Below, piece after piece: positions 1 to 7,233 of a stretch of DNA of 64,000 nt. The stretch's first letter is position 1. Every line of letters begins with the position of its first letter. Under the pieces are notes generated by a model. It did no database searches and was not told the DNA's origin. It worked only from the letters and a program-made list of their open reading frames with translations. Both the position numbers and the translations under genes were made by a program. Source of the DNA: Ilumatobacter sp. (GTDB lineage Bacteria > Actinomycetota > Acidimicrobiia > Acidimicrobiales > Ilumatobacteraceae); assembly GCA_007693335.1 (NCBI GenBank), contig REDU01000069.1, positions 19,555 through 83,554 of the forward strand. Reading direction: 5' to 3'.

Positions 1-808
1 CGGTCGTGCCGACCAGCACACGCTGACGGGTCGTGCGGGGTCGGGCACGAGCGGCCACGGGACGGATCGCCAGCGCTCGACCGTGACGGCGCTGGCTGGT
101 GGTGGCCCACCCGAGCACCGCCGCGAGGACGACGAGCTGCAGCACCGTCAACACGGCGGCGTCGCCGATGTCGCCGAGCTGGGTGGCGCGTCTCCAGATC
201 TCGACCTCGATGGTGGCCGTGCCGGCGGTGCCGAGGATGCGGATCACGCCGAAGGAGGTGAACGTGAAGAGGAACACGATGGAGCCGGCCGCAGTGAGTG
301 CCGGTCGGAGCAGGGGCAACGTGATGGTCCGGACGACCTGCCACGGGCTGGCACCGAGGGTGGCCGCCGCGGCCTCGAGGTCGGTCGGCAGGTGCTCCCA
401 GGTGACCCCCACGACGCGCACGACCACTGCGAGGTTGAAGATCACGTGCGCAGCGAGGATCGCCCACACCCCGCGCTCGAGCGACTCGGGCAGCACGGCG
501 AGCAACGCTGCACCGACCACCACCGTCGGCAGGACGAACACCGAGGTGAGCAGTCCGACCAGGAGCCGGCGGCCGGCGAACCGGTACCGGGCGATCACGT
601 AGGCGGGGAGGAACCCCACCAGCAACGTGAGGGCGGTGCTGGCCGTTGCCTGCCACAGCGTGAACCACGCGACCGACCAGGTCCGGCGACGGCTCAGCGT
701 GGTCGTGATCGCATCGGTGCTGATCGCCCGTTCGAGCAGCGTGGCGAACGGCCACGCGTAGAACACGAGCAGGAACACGACCGGCACCGCGGCAAGTGCG
801 AGCAACAC
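1..808 (-). CDS. ThiP-like thiamine ABC transporter permease, N-terminal half (runs off the left edge)
   Basis: Inner-membrane permease of a binding-protein-dependent transporter, probably importing thiamine or its phosphate with the ThiB-like protein encoded just upstream. About 269 residues are visible. A hydrophobic segment lies at residues 1-20, followed by further membrane spans (about 46-70 and 80-106). A textbook EAA loop lies at about 144-168 (E-A-A, then G eight residues on, then T-L-P-L-L), which docks on the ATPase. The GTG at 808 is chosen because it precedes the first membrane span; a CTG at 826 overlapping the thiB stop is possible but rarer. ThiP proteins have two such halves, so the second half and a ThiQ ATPase would lie beyond position 1. 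Confidence 0.85.
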   Translation of the reverse strand, partial: MLLALAAVPVVFLLVFYAWPFATLLERAISTDAITTTLSRRRTWSVAWFTLWQATASTALTLLVGFLPAYVIARYRFAGRRLLVGLLTSVFVLPTVVVGAALLAVLPESLERGVWAILAAHVIFNLAVVVRVVGVTWEHLPTDLEAAAATLGASPWQVVRTITLPLLRPALTAAGSIVFLFTFTSFGVIRILGTAGTATIEVEIWRRATQLGDIGDAAVLTVLQLVVLAAVLGWATTSQRRHGRALAIRPVAARARPRTTRQRVLVGTT

Positions 809-822
809 CCGCCGCGGCAGTG

Positions 823-1995
823 TCAGCCCAGGACGATGTCGGTCCACTCGTCGATCCAGGCCGAGCGGTGCTCCTCGATGCGTCCGGGCTCGACGGTGAG
901 CGGATCGTCGGGCACCAGCGCGTGCTCGACGAACTCGGCGGGCAGGTCGACATCGGCGTTGGCCGGGTACACGAACACGTTGAGTGGGAGTTCGGCCTGG
1001 AAGCGTTCGGAGACGAGGAAGTCGACCAGGGCGCGGGCAGCCTCGGGCTCACCGGTGCCGCGTAGCACGCCGGCGAACTCGACCTGACGGAAGCAGGTCG
1101 CCTCGATCACGCCGGTGGGCGCGTCGTCGCGGGGCGGATCGGCGAAGATCACCTCGGCCGGTGGGCTCGAGCCGTAGCTCACCACCAGCGGCTTCGGCCC
1201 CCCGCCGGCCCAGGTGAAGCGCTCGTAGTAGGCCTCCGACCAGCCCTCGACCACCTCGACGCCGTTGGCCCGAAGCGCGCTCCAGTAGTCGGCCCACCCG
1301 TCGTCGCCGTAGGTCGCGATCGTGGCCAGCAGGAAGGCCAGCCCGGGTGATGAGGTGGCCGGGTTCTGCACCACCAGCAGATCGGCGTAGTCGTCGCCCA
1401 GGAGATCGTCGAACGTGGTGGGCGGCGCGAGATCGCGCTCGTCGAACCAGGCGATGTCGTAGTTGATGCAGACATCGCCGAAGTCGACCGGTGTGGCCTC
1501 GTGGTCCGGCACGAGGTCGGTCAGCTCGCTCGGGATGGCGGCCGCCGCCGGGCTGTCGTACGGCTCGAACACGTCGGCGGCGAGGGCACGCGACAAGAAC
1601 GTGTTGTCGATGCCCCACATCACGTCCCCCTCGGGGTTGCCGCTGGTCAGGACCGCCTTCGACACCATCGCCCCGGTGTCGCCGCCCGACAGCAGTTCGA
1701 TCGTGATGCCCGTCTCGGCGGTGAACGCGTCGAGGGCCTCGTTCATCGACGTGTCGATCACGGGGAACGAGTCGTAGGTGAGCAACGTGACCGTACGACC
1801 GGCCAGGTCGACGGTGTCGCCATCGCTGATCGTGTCGTCGCTGATCGTGTCGTCGCTGATCGTGTCGTCGTCGGCCGTGTCGTCGTCACCTCCGCAGGCG
1901 GCGAGCACCATCGCAGCGGCCGCCAGCGCGGCGATCGTTCGGCGCATGCGCGTCGGGATGCGGGTCCTGGTGGGGATGGGGATGTGGGTGGTCAT
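823..1995 (-). CDS. thiB: Thiamine ABC transporter substrate-binding lipoprotein (ThiB-like)
   Basis: Extracellular solute-binding lipoprotein, 390 aa, that captures thiamine compounds for the downstream permease. The N-terminus has a basic stretch, a hydrophobic core and lipobox LAAC (Cys about 34), then an acidic linker with three repeats of DDTIS. The mature part resembles the ThiB/iron-binding periplasmic family (LLTYDSFPV start, GDTGAMVSKA, MWGIDNTFLSRAL). The ATG at 1995 overlaps the thiN stop by 4 nt, so translational coupling favours it. An internal ATG at 1947 would give a more typical signal peptide (Cys at 18) and cannot be excluded. It is the second gene of the riboswitch-controlled operon. 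Confidence 0.9.
   Translation of the reverse strand: MTTHIPIPTRTRIPTRMRRTIAALAAAAMVLAACGGDDDTADDDTISDDTISDDTISDGDTVDLAGRTVTLLTYDSFPVIDTSMNEALDAFTAETGITIELLSGGDTGAMVSKAVLTSGNPEGDVMWGIDNTFLSRALAADVFEPYDSPAAAAIPSELTDLVPDHEATPVDFGDVCINYDIAWFDERDLAPPTTFDDLLGDDYADLLVVQNPATSSPGLAFLLATIATYGDDGWADYWSALRANGVEVVEGWSEAYYERFTWAGGGPKPLVVSYGSSPPAEVIFADPPRDDAPTGVIEATCFRQVEFAGVLRGTGEPEAARALVDFLVSERFQAELPLNVFVYPANADVDLPAEFVEHALVPDDPLTVEPGRIEEHRSAWIDEWTDIVLG
1824..1868. repeat. Three perfect 15-bp tandem repeats inside thiB
   Basis: Three consecutive copies of the 15-mer cgctgatcgtgtcgt (plus strand) encode the acidic pentads of the linker between the lipid anchor and the folded ThiB domain. The unit length is a multiple of three, so gain or loss of copies keeps the frame and only changes linker length. 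Confidence 0.9.
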
Positions 1996-2678
1996 GGCGT
2001 GGTCTCCTCGTCGGGGTCGTCCAGGGGGTGATCGGCGTCGGGCTCGAAGAACACCGTGAGCACGCCGAGGGAGACACGGACGGAGACGGGGGAGGTCTCG
2101 ACCACGTTGCTCATGCCGCGGCCGACAGCGGGTGCGAGGTCGAACTGTTCGAGCTCCCAACGGGTGCCCGACATGGCCACGCCGCTGCACGGCCCGTGGA
2201 GGGCGAGGATCGACAGCGTGCTGTCGACCCGTGCGTGCAGCGTGGCTCGCCCCGGTCCGTGCAGCACACGGACGTGCTGATCGCCCCACCAGCACTCGAT
2301 GAGTGGGATGCTCGTGAGTTCGGGGGCGCCGAGGGCGCCGAGCGCCGCGATCGTGTGATCGAGGCGGTCGCCGCCGCCGGCCAGCAGCACCAGGCGCTCG
2401 GGTGTCATCGAGTTGGCGAATGCGATCGCCAGTTCGGTGTCGGTCTGGTCCTTGCCCTCGGGGTGTCGCTGGATGGTGGCGTGCTCGGTGGCCCAGGCCA
2501 GCCCGTCGGGGCTGATCGAGTCGAGATCACCGATGAGCCCGGCCGGTGTGAGGCCGGCTGCCAGCGCGTGGTCGAGTCCGCCATCGGCGGCGATCACGAT
2601 CGCGTTCGCTGGGAGGAGGTGGACGGAGCGGCGATCGAGTGGCTCCGCTCCGGTGACGATGACGACCGTGTCGTTCAT
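1992..2678 (-). CDS. thiN: Thiamine pyrophosphokinase
   Basis: Transfers pyrophosphate from ATP to thiamine to make the cofactor TPP in the cytoplasm; 228 aa, a normal length. Recognised by the N-terminal IVTGAEPLD and ADGGLDHALAAGLTP, the GDLDSIS metal/substrate loop, HPEGKDQTDTELA, and a C-terminal half with LAGGGDRLDHTIA. It is the first gene of the thi operon, overlaps thiB by 4 nt (ATGA) and is preceded by a TPP riboswitch. A clear GGAGGA lies about 6 nt before the ATG at 2678, which fixes the start. Salvage kinase plus uptake genes means the operon scavenges thiamine and is shut down when TPP is plentiful. Confidence 0.93.
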   Translation of the reverse strand: MNDTVVIVTGAEPLDRRSVHLLPANAIVIAADGGLDHALAAGLTPAGLIGDLDSISPDGLAWATEHATIQRHPEGKDQTDTELAIAFANSMTPERLVLLAGGGDRLDHTIAALGALGAPELTSIPLIECWWGDQHVRVLHGPGRATLHARVDSTLSILALHGPCSGVAMSGTRWELEQFDLAPAVGRGMSNVVETSPVSVRVSLGVLTVFFEPDADHPLDDPDEETTP

Positions 2679-2684
2679 GGACTT

Positions 2685-2770
2685 CCTCCGCCGGCATTAC
2701 CCGGATCAGGTTCTCGGGTCGGTGGTCGCAGCCACCCTCTCAGCCCGCCGATCGTGCGAGCTCCCCGTCT
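2685..2770 (-). promoter_or_regulatory. TPP riboswitch (THI element)
   Basis: Read on the minus strand, the leader contains the conserved TPP aptamer blocks in order: acGGGGagc (about 2768-2760), the pyrimidine-sensing GGGCTGAGAGGGT block (about 2748-2735), and the ACCTGATCCGGGTAATGCCGG-type block (about 2711-2691, here gaacctgatccgggtaatgc). The last block runs straight into the GGAGGA ribosome-binding site of thiN at 2690-2685. This layout suggests control of translation by hiding the Shine-Dalgarno sequence when TPP is bound; no separate intrinsic terminator is visible. Confidence 0.95.
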
Positions 2771-2787
2771 GGTTCGTGTCGGACCCC

Positions 2788-2793
2788 ACCCTA
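2788..2793 (-). promoter_or_regulatory. Probable -10 box of the thi operon
   Basis: TAGGGT on the minus strand, about 20 nt upstream of the first conserved riboswitch base, would start transcription at about 2781. No good -35 is seen; that region abuts the 14-bp iterons at 2815-2870. Confidence 0.45.
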
Positions 2794-2814
2794 CCGGCGG
2801 CGCGACCATGACCT

Positions 2815-2870
2815 CACTCCGACCGCAGCACTCCGACCGCAGCACTCCGACCGCAGCACTCCGACCGCAG
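2815..2870. repeat. Four perfect 14-bp tandem repeats upstream of the thi promoter
   Basis: The 14-mer cactccgaccgcag is repeated four times without mismatch in the gap between surE and the thi operon. The first copy lies about where a -35 box of the thi promoter would be. They are non-coding. They could be operator iterons or a simple slippage product. Confidence 0.9.
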
Positions 2871-2945
2871 CGCACACACGTCGGCGCGCTCCGGTCAGAG
2901 TTCTCGCCCCGGATCGCGATTCGAGCGGGACCGGTGTGGATCCCG

Positions 2946-3770
2946 TCAGCGGCCGAACAGGGCCTCGAGCGCGTCGTCGGTGGCGCCGAGGTCGTTGCGG
3001 GGTTCGGGGAGGATGCGGCTGAGATAGGTGATCGACACCTCGTCGCGTTCGATCGTGCCGCCGTCGGTGCCCTCGGGGAGGCGGACCTCATCGCCCCACG
3101 ACATCTTCACCTGGTACGCACGCTCGTGGCCGGCGATGGGTTCGAGGTCGGCCGTGGCCATCGCTCGCGGTGGGAGTGTGCCGATCTCGGTGTGGCGCCA
3201 TCCCTTCATCTCGTCGATCGACAGGTTCGGCACGTTGACGTTCACGATCACCGGACTGGCCGGGAGGTCGGCCACGAGTGAGGCCACGATCACGTCGGCC
3301 ACCTCGGCGGCGGCCTCCCAGTGCTGGTCGTCGAGCATCTCGTCCCATCCCTGGCCCTCGATGCCGAACCCGGTCACGGCCTGGCTGACGGCCACACCGC
3401 TGAGGCCGCCGTTGCGCCCGGTGAGGCATGCGCCGACGGTGCCCGAGTGATAGATCGAGCGACCGACGTTGGCGCCGGGGTTGATACCCGACACCACCAG
3501 ATCGAACGGTGGCCCGAACGCGCCGAGGCGCGAGAACATCACGCACAGCCCCGGCGGACCGGTGACGGCCCACACCTCGGGCACGCCGTCCACCTGCACC
3601 TCGCGAACCTCCGGATGGATGAGGTGCAGCGCCCCGAGCGCCGCGCCGGCGCCGGAGTACTCGCGGTCGGGTGCGGCCACCACCACGTCGCCGTGGGCGC
3701 ACATGTGCCGGGCGAGCACGTGCAGGCCGATCGAGTCGATGCCGTCGTCGTTCGTCACGAGAATACGCAC
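2946..3770 (-). CDS. surE: 5'/3'-nucleotidase SurE
   Basis: Metal-dependent nucleoside monophosphate phosphatase of the stationary-phase survival family; 274 aa, close to the usual 250-270. The N-terminal VTNDDGID carries the paired Asp metal ligands. The APDREYSGAG and SGINPGANVGRSIYHSGTVGA blocks supply the remaining metal and phosphate contacts. The start is the GTG at 3770, immediately before the conserved RILVTNDDG. It is transcribed toward the thi operon, but a 250-bp gap with its own promoter separates them. The C-terminus (about residue 240 on) is an acidic tail with no recognisable domain. Confidence 0.94.
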   Translation of the reverse strand: MRILVTNDDGIDSIGLHVLARHMCAHGDVVVAAPDREYSGAGAALGALHLIHPEVREVQVDGVPEVWAVTGPPGLCVMFSRLGAFGPPFDLVVSGINPGANVGRSIYHSGTVGACLTGRNGGLSGVAVSQAVTGFGIEGQGWDEMLDDQHWEAAAEVADVIVASLVADLPASPVIVNVNVPNLSIDEMKGWRHTEIGTLPPRAMATADLEPIAGHERAYQVKMSWGDEVRLPEGTDGGTIERDEVSITYLSRILPEPRNDLGATDDALEALFGR

Positions 3771-3866
3771 CCCCCTTGCCTACCACCTCCGGGTGAACCC
3801 CCGATGAATCGTCCGCGCCGATCCGATGGATCCGCCCGATCCTCACGGACGGTTCGGGGAATGGCG

Positions 3867-4796
3867 TCAGGGTTCGGCGGGGGTGACGGCGATGGGGGGT
3901 GGGACGGGGCGCCGCTGGCTGGTGATGGTGAACAGGGCGAGCCCGATGATCACCAGCACCATGCCCGGCACCTGGGTGGCGGCGATCTGCTCGCCGAGGA
4001 TCACCCACGCCCAGAACACGGCGAGGGCGGGTTGACCCACCTGCATGACACCGATGGCGGCCACGGGCACGTGGTTCTGGGCGAACACGATCAGTCCGTG
4101 GGCGGCGATGCCGGTCAACATCGTCAGCAGCCCGACCACGAGCCAGGCGCGCCCGCTGAGCGGCCAGAGCGCGTCGCGCGCCAGCACGAACGCGATCGGC
4201 CCGGCCGACAGCAGCCCGATCGGGATGGCGCACGCCATGAACGTGACCGTGTCGATCCGTGACCGGCGGGCCCACTTGGTCGACAGCAGGTAGCCGACCC
4301 ACAGCGAGAGCACGATCAGCATGAGCAGGTCGCCCTCGAGGGTGGCCGCTCCCTGGTCGCCGCCGGCGAAGAGCACGATCGCGATGCCGACGATCGAGAC
4401 CACGCCCCAGCGCATGGCGCGCCAGTTCGGCCGTTCGTGGAAGAGCAGCGCCCCGGCGGGCACGAGGAGCAGCGGCGACATCGACCCGATGAACTCGGCG
4501 TGGGCGATGCTCGTGCGGTTGATGACGGTGAAGAAGACGGCGATGTTGGCGCCGAAGCAGAGGCCCGCAGGGGCGACACGTCGCCACGTGGCCGCCGTGG
4601 GCCACGGGGCGTCGTTCCGGCGATGGTGCACCGAGAGCACGATCCACCACACGGCGATCGCGCAGAGCATCCGCCAGAACGCGATCGCGGCGCCGGGCGT
4701 CTCGGCCCACTTCACGAGCGGCGAGCTGATCGAGAAGCACAGGACCGCGACGATCACCGCGGCCAAGCCGAGGAGCCGGCCCGGTGGGCGGCTCAC
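3867..4796 (-). CDS. EamA/DMT-family transporter
   Basis: Integral membrane protein of about 309 aa with ten predicted helices in two repeated halves, typical of the EamA (drug/metabolite) exporters. The second half begins near a LWVGYLLSTKWA segment. Substrate cannot be told from the sequence; family members export amino acids, nucleosides or other metabolites. The GTG at 4796 is chosen because the first helix (LLGLAAVIVAVLCFSISSPL) starts about six residues later; longer upstream reading is not hydrophobic. Divergent from the SDR gene that starts 81 bp away. Confidence 0.85.
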   Translation of the reverse strand: MSRPPGRLLGLAAVIVAVLCFSISSPLVKWAETPGAAIAFWRMLCAIAVWWIVLSVHHRRNDAPWPTAATWRRVAPAGLCFGANIAVFFTVINRTSIAHAEFIGSMSPLLLVPAGALLFHERPNWRAMRWGVVSIVGIAIVLFAGGDQGAATLEGDLLMLIVLSLWVGYLLSTKWARRSRIDTVTFMACAIPIGLLSAGPIAFVLARDALWPLSGRAWLVVGLLTMLTGIAAHGLIVFAQNHVPVAAIGVMQVGQPALAVFWAWVILGEQIAATQVPGMVLVIIGLALFTITSQRRPVPPPIAVTPAEP

Positions 4797-4877
4797 GTGG
4801 TGACCGTTGCGCCGCGCGGAGCCCCGTGGGGTGCTCCGGATGCGTGCGGAGGGGCGGCCACCGGGCAAGGTTGACAC

Positions 4878-5654
4878 ATGACTGCTCTGGACGGACGTGT
4901 CGCACTGGTGACCGGTGGAGGACGTGGGATCGGCCGAGCGATCTCCGAGCGTCTCGCCGCTGCGGGGGCCACGGTGGCGGTGAACTATCGACGCGATCGT
5001 GAGGCTGCCGACGAGACCGTGGCCGCGATCGCGGCCGCTGGTGGGTCGGCCGCGGCGTACCAGGCGTCGATCGACGACGCCGAGGCCGACGCCGCGATGG
5101 TCGAGGCGGTGGTGAACGACCACGGGTACGTCGACCTGCTCGTGCTCAACGCCGGGATCGCATCGCGCGGTCGATCGGTGGTCGACACCGATCCGGCCGA
5201 GATGGAGCGGGTGGTCGCCACCCACGCGTTCGGTGCGCACCATCTGTCGCGACTGGTGCTGCCCTCGATGCGCACCCGGCCGCGCGGCGACATCGTGATG
5301 ATCTCGTCGGTGGCCACCAACTCGATGTCGGCCAACGGCGCGCCGTACAACATGGGCAAGGCGGCGCTCGAGGCCTTGGCGTTCACGCTCGCCAAGGAAG
5401 AACGTCAGCACGGCGTCCACGTGAACGTCGTGGCCCCTGGGCTCGTCGAGACCGACATGGGTGTCCGCCTCGCCCGTGCGATCACCGGGAACCGCGAGAT
5501 GGACGACCTCCGTGCACTCGACGCCGGGTCTCCGTTCGGCCGGGTGTGTCAGCCCGACGACGTGTCGGGGGTGGTGCTGTTCCTGTGTTCGGACGACGCC
5601 GGCTACCTCACCGGTCAGCGCATCGAGGTGGACGGCGGCGGCTCAGCCGGCTGA
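4878..5654 (+). CDS. SDR-family oxidoreductase (FabG-like)
   Basis: Short-chain dehydrogenase/reductase of 258 aa. The Rossmann glycine motif TGGGRGIG is at residues 12-19, the NAG motif near 91, a Ser-containing strand (MISSVATNSMS), and the catalytic Y-x3-K as YNMGKAAL near 157. A C-terminal DGGGSAG completes the classical fold. NADP(H) use is suggested by Arg residues (NYRRDRE) after strand 2. The exact substrate (3-oxoacyl thioester, sugar or other) is not determinable. Convergent with the DinB/MPI gene that follows. Confidence 0.88.
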   Translation: MTALDGRVALVTGGGRGIGRAISERLAAAGATVAVNYRRDREAADETVAAIAAAGGSAAAYQASIDDAEADAAMVEAVVNDHGYVDLLVLNAGIASRGRSVVDTDPAEMERVVATHAFGAHHLSRLVLPSMRTRPRGDIVMISSVATNSMSANGAPYNMGKAALEALAFTLAKEERQHGVHVNVVAPGLVETDMGVRLARAITGNREMDDLRALDAGSPFGRVCQPDDVSGVVLFLCSDDAGYLTGQRIEVDGGGSAG

Positions 5655-5692
5655 TCCGCGTCATCTGCGAACACCGTGTCGATCCGGGCCGG

Positions 5693-6466
5693 TCAGGTGG
5701 TGAGGCGGGACCATCGGGCGGCCACGTCGACGTCGCCCACGACGTCGATCGCCTCGTCGAGCACGTCGGTGCGACCCCACAGCAGGAGCAGGAGCGACTC
5801 GGCGGGACCCCGCACCGCAGCCGCCCCCTTGGCGTGCTCGCGACGCATCGACAGCTGACCGTCCTCGGTCCACAGCAGCCACTCGCCGGGAACGTCGGTG
5901 CAGTGCACGTGGAGGCTCTCGGTGGGCAGCACGACCGACCCACGACCGGCGTTGCGCGGCACGATCACCTCGAACAGTTCGTCGATCCCGTCACTCGCGA
6001 GCTCGGGCGGCAGGGGAGTGGTGTCGCCCACGGCCGCCTCGACGTCCCACCGGTGCACCATGGTCTCGTGGGCCTGGCGCCGCGGCCAGAACGCCGTCAC
6101 CTGCGGTGTGCCGAACGGGTTCCACGCCGGAGCGTCGTCGGCCAGCGGACCGAGCGTGTCGGCCAGGGTCTCGGCACCCTCGACCAGCCAGGTGCCGAGG
6201 TCGGGTCCGTCGGAGTCGTCGGGTCCGTCGGCGTCGCGACGGGACTCGTCGCGACCGGCGGGCGGACGCTCACCGTGGAGCACGGCGTACGTGGCCCAGC
6301 GGTGCACCCCACCGAGGTGACCGACCAGATCGCCCACGGTCCAGCCGGGACACGCCTCGACCGCTGCGTCGACGGGTCCGACGGTCAGCACCTCGGCGAT
6401 GCGGCTCGCGTCGGCGCGCATCTGCGCCAGGTACTCGATGCTCGTGGGACGACCCGGGGCGTTCAT
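5693..6466 (-). CDS. Maleylpyruvate isomerase/mycothiol-dependent DinB superfamily protein
   Basis: 257-aa four-helix-bundle protein of the TIGR03083 group, which includes mycothiol-dependent maleylpyruvate isomerase and mycothiol S-transferases. Diagnostic features are ACPGWTVGDLVGHLGGVHRWA near residues 38-58 (first metal His) and AHETMVHRWDVEAA near 140 (second His pair). The C-terminal third is the SCP2-like/MDMPI C domain. The specific reaction is unknown. The start ATG at 6466 has TACCGT eight nt upstream on the minus strand, so the mRNA is probably leaderless and shares its promoter region with divergent nfuA-like gene. Confidence 0.85.
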   Translation of the reverse strand: MNAPGRPTSIEYLAQMRADASRIAEVLTVGPVDAAVEACPGWTVGDLVGHLGGVHRWATYAVLHGERPPAGRDESRRDADGPDDSDGPDLGTWLVEGAETLADTLGPLADDAPAWNPFGTPQVTAFWPRRQAHETMVHRWDVEAAVGDTTPLPPELASDGIDELFEVIVPRNAGRGSVVLPTESLHVHCTDVPGEWLLWTEDGQLSMRREHAKGAAAVRGPAESLLLLLWGRTDVLDEAIDVVGDVDVAARWSRLTT

Positions 6467-6474
6467 GAGGGCCG

Positions 6475-6484
6475 ACGGTAGCCT
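6475..6484. promoter_or_regulatory. Overlapping divergent -10 boxes (DinB/MPI gene and nfuA-like gene)
   Basis: Plus strand TAGCCT at 6479-6484 lies 8 nt before the ATG at 6493. Minus strand TACCGT (complement of 6475-6480) lies 8 nt before the ATG at 6466. The two hexamers share the TA at 6479-6480, so one 10-bp site seems to serve both leaderless genes. Confidence 0.65.
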
Positions 6485-6492
6485 CGGAACTC

Positions 6493-7152
6493 ATGAGCCC
6501 GCTCGACGCCAGCACGAGTGCGTCCGGCACCGCCGACGCCGACACCGCCTCCACCAGCGCCCCCATCGTCGAGATCACCGACGCTGCACTCGCCCAGCTG
6601 CTCGAGCTGCGCGACGAGGAGCCCGACGCCGACAAGCTCGGTCTCCGTCTCGCCATCGCGTCGGGATCCGGCGAGGAGTTCCGCTACGACCTGAGTTTCG
6701 ACGAGTACCTCTCGGCCGGTCACTCCGACGAGGTCCGCACCCACGGCGATCTGAAGGTGATCATCCCGGGCCCCGACGTCGATCTGATGCAGGGCGCCAC
6801 GCTCGACCTCACCGAGTCGCAGGGCCTCGTGATCCGCAACCCGAACCGGCCGGCGGCGCCGTCGGTCGAGGGTCTCGTCAACGACGATCCGCTGTCGGCC
6901 GAGATCGAGGCGATGGTCGCCACCGAGGTGAACCCCGCACTGGCCGCCCACGGCGGCTTCGTGACCTACGTGGGTCACGACGGTGAGGGCACGGCATTCC
7001 TCACGATGGGTGGCGGATGCCACGGCTGCTCGATGAGCAAGATGACGATGCTCGACGGTGTGCAGACGATGCTGGCCGACGCCATCGACGGCGTCGAGCG
7101 GGTGAAGGACCTCACCGACCACTCGACCGGCGAGAACCCCTTCTACAGCTGA
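6493..7152 (+). CDS. NfuA-type iron-sulfur cluster carrier
   Basis: 219-aa protein with an N-terminal HesB/A-type-like domain (residues about 25-115) lacking cysteines, and a C-terminal NifU domain (about 130-205) carrying the CxxC cluster ligands at Cys176 and Cys179 (GGGCHGCSMS). This arrangement matches NfuA proteins, which hold a 4Fe-4S cluster between two subunits and deliver it to apoproteins. Actinobacteria usually assemble clusters with the Suf system, so this would be a delivery factor; no suf genes are in the window. The start is a leaderless ATG. Confidence 0.9.
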   Translation: MSPLDASTSASGTADADTASTSAPIVEITDAALAQLLELRDEEPDADKLGLRLAIASGSGEEFRYDLSFDEYLSAGHSDEVRTHGDLKVIIPGPDVDLMQGATLDLTESQGLVIRNPNRPAAPSVEGLVNDDPLSAEIEAMVATEVNPALAAHGGFVTYVGHDGEGTAFLTMGGGCHGCSMSKMTMLDGVQTMLADAIDGVERVKDLTDHSTGENPFYS

Positions 7153-7160
7153 CCCCCCAC

Positions 7161-7210
7161 CGAACTGTCCGCGGCGATCGCTCACATCCGGCCGATCCGG
7201 GCAGACAGTT
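7161..7210. repeat. 50-bp interrupted palindrome, copy A
   Basis: Starts with cgaactgtccgcgg and ends with ccgggcagacagtt, so the tips are inverted (aactgtc / gacagtt). A second copy of exactly the same length is at 59731-59780 (38 of 50 positions identical by hand count). It occupies most of the gap between the nfuA-like gene and the HMG-CoA-synthase-like gene, and its right edge is 10 bp before the latter's -10 box at 7221-7226. Confidence 0.8.
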
Positions 7211-7220
7211 GGGGAACGCG

Positions 7221-7226
7221 TACGCT
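7221..7226 (+). promoter_or_regulatory. -10 box, leaderless promoter of the HMGS-like gene
   Basis: TACGCT followed after 7 nt by the ATG at 7234. Confidence 0.5.
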
Positions 7227-7233
7227 CGCCTGC

